Below, in pieces: positions 18,842-25,738 of a DNA stretch of 64,000 bases. The stretch spans positions 310,001 through 374,000 of the forward strand of contig NZ_VIWX01000001.1 in the NCBI RefSeq assembly GCF_007829955.1, given 5' to 3'. Both the position numbers and the translations under genes were made by a program. The stretch comes from Saccharopolyspora dendranthemae (GTDB lineage Bacteria > Actinomycetota > Actinomycetes > Mycobacteriales > Pseudonocardiaceae). Below the pieces are notes generated by a model. It was not told the DNA's origin. It saw only the letters and a list, made by a program, of their open reading frames with translations, and did no database searches. Position 1 is the stretch's first letter; each line of letters opens with the position of its first letter.

Positions 18842-21676
18842 TTACTGGCAGGCTTCGCAGTCGGGGTCCTCGACCGAGCACGCCGCGGCGCCGGGCGCTT
18901 GCGCGTCCGGGACGGCGGCCGGGACCGCGTTGAGCTTGCCGTCGGTGCCGCGCAGCGTGGACTTCTCCACGTGGGTCGCGCTGGTGGAACGCAGGTAGTA
19001 GGTGGTCTTGAGACCCTTGCGCCAGGCGAGCCGGTAGAGCTCGTCGAGCTTGCGTCCGCTCGGCGTGGCCAGGTAGAGGTTCAACGACTGGGCCTGGTCG
19101 ATCCACTTCTGCCTGCGCGCGGCGGCTTCGACCAGCCACTGCGGCTCGATCTCGAACGCGGTCGCGTAGAGCGTCTTGAGCTCATCGGGAACCCGATCGA
19201 TCGGGCCGAGGACGCCGTCGAAGAACTTCAGGTCCGCCACCATCGCCTCGTCCCACAGGCCGGCCTTCTTGAGGTCGGCCACCAGGTGCGGGTTGACCAC
19301 GGTGAAGTCACCGGACATGTTCGACTTGACGAACAGGTTGCGGTACAGCGGTTCGATGGACTGACCGACCCCGCAGATGTTGGCGATCGTCGCGGTCGGC
19401 GCGATGGCCATCACGTTGGAGTTGCGCATCCCGTTGCCACGCACCCGCTCCCGCAGCGACGACCAGTCCAACGTGGACGAGTAGTCGAACTCGGCGCCCT
19501 CGCGGGCCTCGTCGAGCATCCGCAGCGAATCGATCGGCAGGACGCCACGACTCCACAGCGAACCGTCGAACGACTCGTAGCGGCCGCGCTCGACCGCCAG
19601 CTCGCTGGAAGCCGCGATGGCGTGGTAGCTGATCTCCTCCATGCTGCGATCGGCGAACTCCACCGCCTCCTGCGAACTCGGAGCCAGGCGCTGCAGGACC
19701 AGCGCGTCGGCGAAGCCCATCAACCCGAGCCCGACCGGGCGGTGGCGCATGTTCGAGCGCTCGGCCTCCGGGATCGTGTAGAAGTTGATGTCGATCACGT
19801 TGTCCAGCATCCGCACCGCCGTGCGGGTGGTGTTCTCGAGCCTCTCGCGGTCCAGCCCGTCCGATGTGACGTGCTGGGCGAGGTTGATCGAACCGAGGTT
19901 GCACACGGCGACCTCGTCCGAGCTCGTGTTGAGCGTGATCTCGGTGCACAGGTTCGACGAGTGCACCACGCCCGCGTGCCGCTGCGGCGAACGCAGGTTG
20001 CACGGGTCCTTGAAGGTGATCCAGGGGTGCCCGGTCTCGAACAGCGAGGTCAGCATCCGGCGCCAGAGGTCCACAGCGCGGACCTGGCGGTAGATCCGGA
20101 TCTCGCCCCGCTCCGCAGCGGCCTCGTACTCCCGGTAGCGCTCCGCGAACTCGGCGCCGTAGAGGTCGTGCAGTTCCGGGGTCTCATCAGGGGAGAACAG
20201 CGTCCAGGACCCGTCGGCCTCGACGCGGCGGAGGAACTCGTCGGGAACCCAGTTCGCCGTGTTCATGTCGTGGGTGCGCCGCCGGTCGTCGCCGGTGTTC
20301 TTGCGCAGGTCCAGGAACTCCTCGACATCGATGTGCCAGGTCTCCAGGTACGCGCACGCGGCGCCCTTGCGCTTGCCGCCCTGGTTGACCGCCACCGCCG
20401 TGTCGTTGGCGATCTTCAGGAACGGCACGAGCCCCTGCGACTGGCCGTTGGTCCCCTTGATGTGCGCGCCGATGCCGCGCACCGGAGTCCAGTCGTTGCC
20501 CAGCCCACCGGAGTACTTGGCCAGCAGCGCGTTGTTGCGGTAGGAGCTGAAGATCGACTGCAGATCATCGTCCACAGTGGTCAGGAAGCAGGACGACAGC
20601 TGCGGCCGGGTCGTGCCGGAGTTGAACAGCGTCGGCGTGGAACACATGAAGTCGAACGACGACAGCAGCTGGTAGAACTCGATCGCCCGCTCGTCGCGGT
20701 CGTCCTCCCGCAGCGCCAGCCCCATCGCCACCCGCATGAAGAACGCCTGCGGCAGCTCGAACCGAGTCCCGTCGTGGTGCAGGAAGTACCGGTCGTAGAG
20801 CGTCTGCAAGCCCAGGTAGTCGAAGGTCAGGTCCCGGTCGGCGCGCAGCGCCCCGCCCAGCCGCTCGAGGTCGAACTCGGCGAGCTGCGGTTCCAGCACC
20901 TCCAGCTCGACACCCCGCCGGACGTAAGCGGCGAAGTACTCCGGGTAGCGATCCCGGATCTGCTCCTGGTCGGCCTCCTGCGCTTCACCTGCGATGAACG
21001 ACAGCGCCTCGCGCCGGAGCTTGTCCAGCAGCAACCTCGCGCTGACCCGGGAATAGCCGGGGTCGCGCTCGACCAGCGTGCGAGCCGCGAGGGTGAGCGC
21101 CTCGTCGAGCTCCGCACTGCGGATGCCGTCGTAGAGGTTGCGCCGCGCTTCCTCCAGCACGGGTGCCGCGTCCACTTCGGCCAGACCGGAGCACGCCTGC
21201 CCGACGATGGTCCGCACCCGGCCCCAGTCCAGCGGCCGCGACCGCCCGTCCGGATCGGTGACGCTCAGCTGCGGAGAATCCACGGTCTCGGGTGCGGTAC
21301 CGGGTCCCGCGGCGGCGCGGCGGGCATGCGAACGCTGCTCCCGGTACAGCACGTAGTCGCGGGCGACCTGGTGGTGCCCGCCCCGCATCAGCACGAGCTC
21401 GACCTGGTCCTGGATCTGCTCGATGTGCAGGAGCGTGCCGGGCCCCGCGTGCCTGAGCAGGGAATTGGTCGCCTGCTCGGTCAGATCGGTCACCAGCGCG
21501 TGCAACCGCGACGATCCACCGGCGGCGTCCCCCTCGACGGCCAGGAACGCCTTGGTCAGCGCCACTGAGATCTTGCTCGCGTCGAACCCGGACGTGGAAC
21601 CGTCCCGGCGCAGGACGCGGACCTGCGCCGTCTCCGCTTCGATGGCGTGCGGTGTGTTGGTGGGTGACTCGGTCAC
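18842..21676 (-). CDS. nrdA: Class I ribonucleotide reductase, alpha subunit
   Basis: 944 residues. An N-terminal ATP-cone ([20 protein letters not shown] onward) signals allosteric control by dATP/ATP. Catalytic-barrel motifs include [11 protein letters not shown] and [11 protein letters not shown], with the family's finger-loop cysteine region, and the C-terminus ends in a redox pair, DPDCEACQ, used for re-reduction by thioredoxin or glutaredoxin. Start GTG 21676 is preceded by a GGGAGAGGGAG ribosome site. A cobalamin riboswitch and a likely NrdR box lie upstream on the same strand. Actinomycetes with both class I and B12-dependent class II enzymes use this arrangement to silence nrdAB when B12 is plentiful; a class II nrdJ would then be expected elsewhere in the genome. 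Confidence 0.95.
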   Translation of the reverse strand: MTESPTNTPHAIEAETAQVRVLRRDGSTSGFDASKISVALTKAFLAVEGDAAGGSSRLHALVTDLTEQATNSLLRHAGPGTLLHIEQIQDQVELVLMRGGHHQVARDYVLYREQRSHARRAAAGPGTAPETVDSPQLSVTDPDGRSRPLDWGRVRTIVGQACSGLAEVDAAPVLEEARRNLYDGIRSAELDEALTLAARTLVERDPGYSRVSARLLLDKLRREALSFIAGEAQEADQEQIRDRYPEYFAAYVRRGVELEVLEPQLAEFDLERLGGALRADRDLTFDYLGLQTLYDRYFLHHDGTRFELPQAFFMRVAMGLALREDDRDERAIEFYQLLSSFDFMCSTPTLFNSGTTRPQLSSCFLTTVDDDLQSIFSSYRNNALLAKYSGGLGNDWTPVRGIGAHIKGTNGQSQGLVPFLKIANDTAVAVNQGGKRKGAACAYLETWHIDVEEFLDLRKNTGDDRRRTHDMNTANWVPDEFLRRVEADGSWTLFSPDETPELHDLYGAEFAERYREYEAAAERGEIRIYRQVRAVDLWRRMLTSLFETGHPWITFKDPCNLRSPQRHAGVVHSSNLCTEITLNTSSDEVAVCNLGSINLAQHVTSDGLDRERLENTTRTAVRMLDNVIDINFYTIPEAERSNMRHRPVGLGLMGFADALVLQRLAPSSQEAVEFADRSMEEISYHAIAASSELAVERGRYESFDGSLWSRGVLPIDSLRMLDEAREGAEFDYSSTLDWSSLRERVRGNGMRNSNVMAIAPTATIANICGVGQSIEPLYRNLFVKSNMSGDFTVVNPHLVADLKKAGLWDEAMVADLKFFDGVLGPIDRVPDELKTLYATAFEIEPQWLVEAAARRQKWIDQAQSLNLYLATPSGRKLDELYRLAWRKGLKTTYYLRSTSATHVEKSTLRGTDGKLNAVPAAVPDAQAPGAAACSVEDPDCEACQ

Positions 21677-21708
21677 GGGACTCCCTCTCCCTCGCGAAGC
21701 TCTTGATC

Positions 21709-21726
21709 AGCGTCCGGGGACGCTGG
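21709..21726 (-). promoter_or_regulatory. Possible expression-platform stem of the nrdA riboswitch
   Basis: An 18-nt perfect palindrome, CAGCGTCCGGGGACGCTG, lies between the riboswitch aptamer and the nrdA ribosome site, about 33 nt upstream of the GTG. It may take part in the switch that exposes or hides the initiation region. The assignment is by position only. Confidence 0.4.
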
Positions 21727-21835
21727 AGAAACGCGCGAAGACCCACGACGGGCCCGGAGACCGGACACCGCCCGCCCCTCATCCGCGTCGGCCCTCCCAC
21801 GAGGCCCCGGACACAGCGCACCCCTCGGGCGCGCA

Positions 21836-22030
21836 CCGATGGCAGGTCTTCGGACTCGCGGGCATCCGGCCTCGGCCGATCTCCTACTGGCCGTCGCTTC
21901 CCAGGCACCACTCGGCACCCAGTGCGTGTTGACGGCGGTCGTTCCCACTCACCGCTGCGGGGCAGTCCCGGATTCGCACCGGGTTCCCTCTTGCCCCACC
22001 GACCCGGGAGCGGGCCGGTGGACCATCGGC
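21836..22030 (-). promoter_or_regulatory. Cobalamin riboswitch upstream of nrdA
   Basis: Read on the minus strand, the region contains the conserved cobalamin aptamer blocks in order: an AAGAGGGAA-type P3/L4 block, CCGGTGCGAATCCGGGACTG, CCCCGCAGCGGT, a variable arm around CGACCGCCGTCA, CTGGGAAGCGACGGCCAGTA, and the closing GCCCGCGAGTCCGAAGACCTGCC-type B12 box (split here). The order and spacing match the AdoCbl class. It ends about 160 nt before the nrdA start. Expected role: adenosylcobalamin binding represses nrdAB, leaving DNA precursor synthesis to a B12-dependent reductase. Confidence 0.92.
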
Positions 22031-22037
22031 AGATCGA

Positions 22038-22053
22038 ATACTACATCTTGTGT
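22038..22053 (-). promoter_or_regulatory. Candidate NrdR box
   Basis: The minus strand reads ACACAAGATGTAGTAT, matching 13 of 16 positions of the NrdR consensus acaCwAtATaTwGtgt as I remember it. It lies immediately upstream of the riboswitch where the nrdA promoter should be. I do not find the usual second box about 31 nt away, so this may be a single site. It would let the dNTP/ATP-sensing repressor NrdR act at transcription start while B12 acts in the leader. Confidence 0.5.
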
Positions 22054-22480
22054 CCGGCGGTGTTGGACCACCCAAAATCGGCGTGTCGCGATGCCGTCGT
22101 GTATCCCAGGCAGCTCCCCCGCCTCCACTGCGCCTCGCGGCCCTGGTAGACGTCGGCCCCCACCGATCAGCGCATCAAGCCGCACCCCCGCACGAGAGTC
22201 GCGCCACCACTGAGCGCGATCACGAGCGCACCAGAGGCACCTGCCTCCGGACGCTCCGCCGATTCCCGGCATCGCGGAAGACGCCGCATGTGGTCCACAG
22301 TGGACTTCGAGCAGGACGCATGCGTCAGGAGCCGTCGCCATCGAGCTCTCGACGCCCATCGCGCAGAGCGGGGACTCGGCCTGCGTTGCGGCCGCGCCCT
22401 TCTCGCACGTTCGACTCGGATTCGCGTTCTACCCGCGTCTCTTTCGAATCGATTCGCGGAGTTCCCGAGCCCAGCTCGGC
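22054..22480. other. Gene-free interval
   Basis: Upstream of the nrdA control region. Short open frames exist on both strands, but none has a ribosome site, recognisable domain or neighbour support. It probably holds the distal nrdA promoter sequence and decayed DNA continuing into the amidohydrolase remnant. Confidence 0.5.
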
Positions 22481-22686
22481 TCACCGGGCTCGACGACCGC
22501 GCACCCACACCGCGACCGGCTCGCGCAGCTCAGCGAGGTCGAGCTGCGTTCCCCGCGCGAGCACGAGGTCGGCGCGCTTGCCGACGGCGATCTCACCGCG
22601 ATCGTGCAGCCGCAGCACGAGTCGCAGGACTCACCGTCGCCGCGACCGAGCACGCGTGCCGAGGTAACAGCGGTGACGTCGTCCAT
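22481..22686 (-). pseudogene. Amidohydrolase C-terminal remnant
   Basis: On the minus strand the reading MDDVTAVTSARVLGRGDGES, followed after a frame change near 22632 by LRLHDRGEIAVGKRADLVLARG and LREPVAVWVRGRRAR-stop, reproduces the C-terminal end of amidohydrolases of the PhnM / imidazolonepropionase-like type (the D-R-G-x-I-x-x-G-x-x-A-D-L-V signature before a V-W-V-x-G-x-x ending). The catalytic barrel is absent and the frame is broken, so I read it as a decayed gene fragment. It lies downstream of the Fe-S protein on the same strand. Confidence is limited because it is short. Confidence 0.45.
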
Positions 22687-22923
22687 TGCTACTCCCCTAC
22701 CGTTCGGCGCCGACCCCTGCGCGGGCCGAGTGCCGCCTCGCACTCCGAGCGTCGCTCGGGCAATTCCCGGTTCGCTCGGCCACCACCCATGTCTGGGCGC
22801 GATCATGCCGCACTGCGGGGCACGACCGGCTCAGGAGGTCACGATCAGGACCGAGCAGCCGCAGGTCCCAGCAGGTGCGCTCTCGCTTGCCGGACGGCTT
22901 CTCCCGCGCATCCGCGCTCCTCG

Positions 22924-23790
22924 TCATTGGCTCAGCGCGAGCAGGTCGAAGACGCGCATCCGCCCGGGAGCGGTCGCGGCGCAGGTGAGCGGGCGGTCGA
23001 CATCGACCCAGCGCTCTCGCAGCCGCACGGTGCAGTGCGGGTTGGCGAGGTGCACGTGCCAGTGACCGTCTCCCTCCGGAGCGGCGCGCAGCAGGCGCAG
23101 GGCATCGAGGTGTTCGTTCCCGGTGGCGACCCGGGCGTAGTGCTCGGCTGCCTGGGCGGCGGGCGGCAGCGACGACCGGCCGCGAGCCCCGTGCGGATCC
23201 AGCTTGCCCGCGCGGTAGTTCCGCACGGCTGCGATCGCTTCCCCGATCGTCGTACCGCCGAGGACGTACCCGTGCGGCAGCAGCACGACCGCTGGGGCGA
23301 AACGACAGCCGCCGACGTGACTGCACTCCCAGGTGGTGACCGGGTCCGCCTCCGCGAGGGCGGAGGCGACCGCTCGGCCGTGCACCGCGCAGCACGGGTC
23401 GTGGCGACCGTGGGTGCACACCAGGTTCAACGGTTCGGCGAGGAGCTCCCCCGCCCCGTGGACCGCAACCGCCAGTTCGTCGTCGGAATCCGCGGTCCCG
23501 GTGCGGATCGACTCCCGTCCCGGGCGCGAATCCACCCGGAACCAACGACGAGTGCGTGTCACCGGCCGGCGTCCTGGACGGCGCACGAGGGCAATCCGAG
23601 CTTCTTCCGCGGCGGCCCAGTCCGACAGCGCGGTCACGACGGCGGGCGGGATGCCGGAGTCGGTGAGGGCGTTGAACCCCCACGGTCCGGGATGCTCGAT
23701 CAGGAGCCAGCGCTGCGCCGGCGGCGCGGAACCCTCGCGCGGGTCGCCTGCTGAGCGCGCGGCGTGGGCACAGCGGTTCCACAGGGGCAT
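22924..23790 (-). CDS. Sucrase/ferredoxin-like Fe-S protein
   Basis: 288 residues resembling the sucrase/ferredoxin-like family (thioredoxin-fold [2Fe-2S] proteins). Candidate cluster residues are Cys125 and Cys133/134 in VCTHGRHDPCCAVHGR, and Cys156 and Cys162 in WECSHVGGCRFA. ATG 23790 lies only 11 nt after the stop of the JmjC oxygenase gene, so the two are co-transcribed. An in-operon ferredoxin-like protein next to a non-heme iron oxygenase could supply electrons or keep iron reduced; that is inference. It is the last intact gene of the cassette. Confidence 0.8.
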   Translation of the reverse strand: MPLWNRCAHAARSAGDPREGSAPPAQRWLLIEHPGPWGFNALTDSGIPPAVVTALSDWAAAEEARIALVRRPGRRPVTRTRRWFRVDSRPGRESIRTGTADSDDELAVAVHGAGELLAEPLNLVCTHGRHDPCCAVHGRAVASALAEADPVTTWECSHVGGCRFAPAVVLLPHGYVLGGTTIGEAIAAVRNYRAGKLDPHGARGRSSLPPAAQAAEHYARVATGNEHLDALRLLRAAPEGDGHWHVHLANPHCTVRLRERWVDVDRPLTCAATAPGRMRVFDLLALSQ

Positions 23791-23801
23791 CAGCGCGGGT
23801 T

Positions 23802-25088
23802 TCAGGATCCGGTGGCGGGCTTGAGCACGCCCTCGCGCAGCAGCCGTCGCACCAGCACGATCTGATCGCTCTCGTCCAGCTCCGGCAAGCCGCCCACCTG
23901 GACGGTGCCGCCCTGCAGCAGCGCGCGCAGCGCCGCCGCGGTGGTCGCGGGGAACGAGATCTGGCGGTCGGTCAGTTCGAGCACCACCGACTCGTCTCGC
24001 GTCGTCAGCCGGCAACCGAGTCCGGCGCGTCGTCGCACCGAGTCGCCGACTGCCAGACCGTCGGTGAAAGCGGCGTTGGCCACCGGGCCGACCGGTTCGG
24101 GACGTCCGCCGGACCACACCCGGTCGCGGAGCTGGCGCGCCACGTCCTCGGCCGACACGTCCTGCAGCGCTGACGACAACACCGCGCGCACGGCGTCCAG
24201 GTCCGAAGCGAGCTGGTCGGGGTCGGCCGCATCGATGCCCAGGGGCAACGACGCGCGGAGCCGCGCATCCTGCGCCACGAGCGAGGTCAACGCCTCCACC
24301 AGGCTGAAGCGCGTCAGCACGTGCACCCCCACGGTCAGGTGAGCGGAGGTGTCCCCGAGCGCGGTCGCGGCGTGCAGCCACCCTCGGGGCAGGTACATGG
24401 CGTCTCCCGGCCGCAGAACCGCGTCGATCACCGGAGCTTCGCGCGCCCGATCGGCCACGGACTGGGCGTGGCCGGTCCACGGCTGGTTCCGCAGCGGGTC
24501 GGACTGCACGGGAGCGTGCACGCGCCAGTGCTTCTGCCCGGCGAGTTGCAGCACGAACACGTCGTGGACGTCGTAGTGGGCCGAGAACCCGCGCGACGAG
24601 GGTGGCGTCACGTAGGCGTTGGTCTGCACGGGGTGGCCGAGTTCGTCGGCCAGCGCGGTGCAGAACTCGATCACGCTCGGCCACACGCGATGCAAGGCCT
24701 GCAGCACCACCGTCGTTCCTTCGGCGAACAACGCGGCGACCGCGTCGTCACGCACCTGGTCGTCGATCTCGGCGCCCACACCACCGGTTCCGGTGAACGA
24801 GCTCGAATCGACCACCACCCCGTCCTTGGCCAGCCGGAGGAACGGCACCCGCAGACCGCGGCACGACAGCAGTTCGTCGACTCCGTCGAGATCCAGCAAG
24901 TCGCCGAACGCACCGCGGTCGGCCCCCCGCACGAGCAGGGGTTCCCGACCCCAGTGCTGATCTCGGAACGTGGTCACGTCTCCGCCGACGACGCGCGCGA
25001 GCGCCCCCGGTGCGACGGCAGGATCCTCCGCGGAGCCGGTTCCGTCAGCGGGCTCCGCGGTCGGCTCCACCGTCGGCCCCTCCGTCAT
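23802..25088 (-). CDS. JmjC/cupin-fold protein hydroxylase-like oxygenase
   Basis: About 428 residues. It resembles the bacterial YcfD / eukaryotic NO66-MINA53 group of 2-oxoglutarate, Fe(II)-dependent ribosomal oxygenases. The iron triad is visible: His171 and Asp173 in FSAHYDVHDVFVLQLAGQ and His239 in LPRGWLHAAT. It is preceded by the N-terminal pattern VTTFRDQHWGREPLLV and followed by a winged-helix-like C-terminal part (RRLLREGVLKPATGS). Family members hydroxylate Arg or His side chains of proteins. The ATG start at 25088 lies inside the end of the repeat-peptide gene (44-nt overlap, different frame); a GTG at 24977 with GGCGGAG upstream is an alternative that removes the overlap. The neighbouring His-containing repeat peptide is an attractive substrate. 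Confidence 0.8.
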   Translation of the reverse strand: MTEGPTVEPTAEPADGTGSAEDPAVAPGALARVVGGDVTTFRDQHWGREPLLVRGADRGAFGDLLDLDGVDELLSCRGLRVPFLRLAKDGVVVDSSSFTGTGGVGAEIDDQVRDDAVAALFAEGTTVVLQALHRVWPSVIEFCTALADELGHPVQTNAYVTPPSSRGFSAHYDVHDVFVLQLAGQKHWRVHAPVQSDPLRNQPWTGHAQSVADRAREAPVIDAVLRPGDAMYLPRGWLHAATALGDTSAHLTVGVHVLTRFSLVEALTSLVAQDARLRASLPLGIDAADPDQLASDLDAVRAVLSSALQDVSAEDVARQLRDRVWSGGRPEPVGPVANAAFTDGLAVGDSVRRRAGLGCRLTTRDESVVLELTDRQISFPATTAAALRALLQGGTVQVGGLPELDESDQIVLVRRLLREGVLKPATGS

Positions 25089-25335
25089 GCTGGCCCGGCT
25101 GTCCACGACCGGTGCCGGAGTCCGCGGGGCCCTCGGCCGAACCGTCGGCTCCGCCGTCGTGCTGTCCCGGCTTGCCGCGGCCGGCACCCGAGTCGGCAGG
25201 GCCTTCCGCCCCGCCGTCGGCGCCACCGTCGGCTCCGCCGTCGTGCTGCCCCGGCGTACCGCGACCGGCACCCGAGTCGGCAGGGCCTTCCGCCGACCCG
25301 CTGGTCGTGTTCATGTCGTCGTCCGAGAGTGCCAT
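25045..25335 (-). CDS. Tandem-repeat peptide, candidate substrate of the JmjC enzyme
   Basis: 96 residues starting MALSDDDMNTTSG, then three copies of a 23-residue unit: AEGPADSG[A/T]GRG, then [T/K/Q]PGQHDGGADG, at residues 15-37, 43-65 and 67-89, and a short Gly/Ala/Asp/Arg tail. ATG 25335 has a strong GGAGGAAGG site 6 nt upstream. The frame differs from the following oxygenase gene, whose start lies within it. Composition is almost only Gly, Ala, Asp, Pro, Glu, Ser, Arg, Gln and His, with no Cys, no Trp and no hydrophobic core, so it cannot fold as a normal globular protein. A short acidic leader plus repeated cores is the layout of multicore RiPP precursors. I do not know a named family for it. 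Confidence 0.65.
   Translation of the reverse strand: MALSDDDMNTTSGSAEGPADSGAGRGTPGQHDGGADGGADGGAEGPADSGAGRGKPGQHDGGADGSAEGPADSGTGRGQPGQHDGGADGGADRGAR
25069..25293 (-). repeat. Three tandem coding repeats
   Basis: The DNA encoding the three 23-residue units is itself repetitive, with starts at 25293, 25209 and 25137 on the minus strand (84- and 72-nt periods). The copies differ mostly at the residue after G-R-G (Thr, Lys, Gln) and at an Ala/Thr position, so copy number may vary between strains by slippage or recombination. Confidence 0.8.
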
Positions 25336-25518
25336 CGTCAACCTTCCTCCGGTCCCGGCTACGCGCTTCGGATGTTGGAGGATTACCCAGCTCAGGCCCG
25401 CGGTATGCCCCGGGCCGACCGTCCTGACTCCACGTCACCCGGTCGCGGTCACCCGGTCGATGGTCGATTGCCGGAACGGTTCTGCCGTGTGCATGATCAC
25501 GTGATGGGCGATCCGCTG

Positions 25519-25538
25519 GGGCGTGGTCGACCACGCCC
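25519..25538. promoter_or_regulatory. 20-bp perfect palindrome, likely operator
   Basis: GGGCGTGGTCGACCACGCCC is perfectly self-complementary with no spacer. It lies in the 403-nt divergent region between the repeat-peptide cassette (start 25335) and the MMPL gene (start 25739). A second palindrome, ATCACGTGAT, is at 25496-25505. Both positions fit regulator binding sites controlling one or both transcripts. No regulator gene is adjacent. Confidence 0.5.
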
Positions 25539-25738
25539 GGCACGACCTCGGAGTCGGCAGGATCCCGCGGTCACGACGTGGCTGATCCGGGCGACCCGCC
25601 GCTGTGCGGTGACACGTTGTAGAAGCTGCTGGGTGTGTGAACGATGGTGGTCAGCGCGTGGTGACCGGACTGGGACGGCCCGTGCCGGATCGGACGCAGG
25701 GCGCGTCCGATCCGCTGCGAGTCGAGGTAGGAGAGTCC

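Noticed and set aside
22441..22462. TTCGAATC resembling a tRNA T-loop
   Set aside because: No acceptor, D or anticodon stem can be formed around it; no tRNA gene found in the window.
22288..23754. Long plus-strand open frame of 488 codons
   Set aside because: Antisense to the Fe-S protein gene, Arg/Pro-rich composition typical of shadow frames in high-GC DNA, no ribosome site and no recognisable domain.
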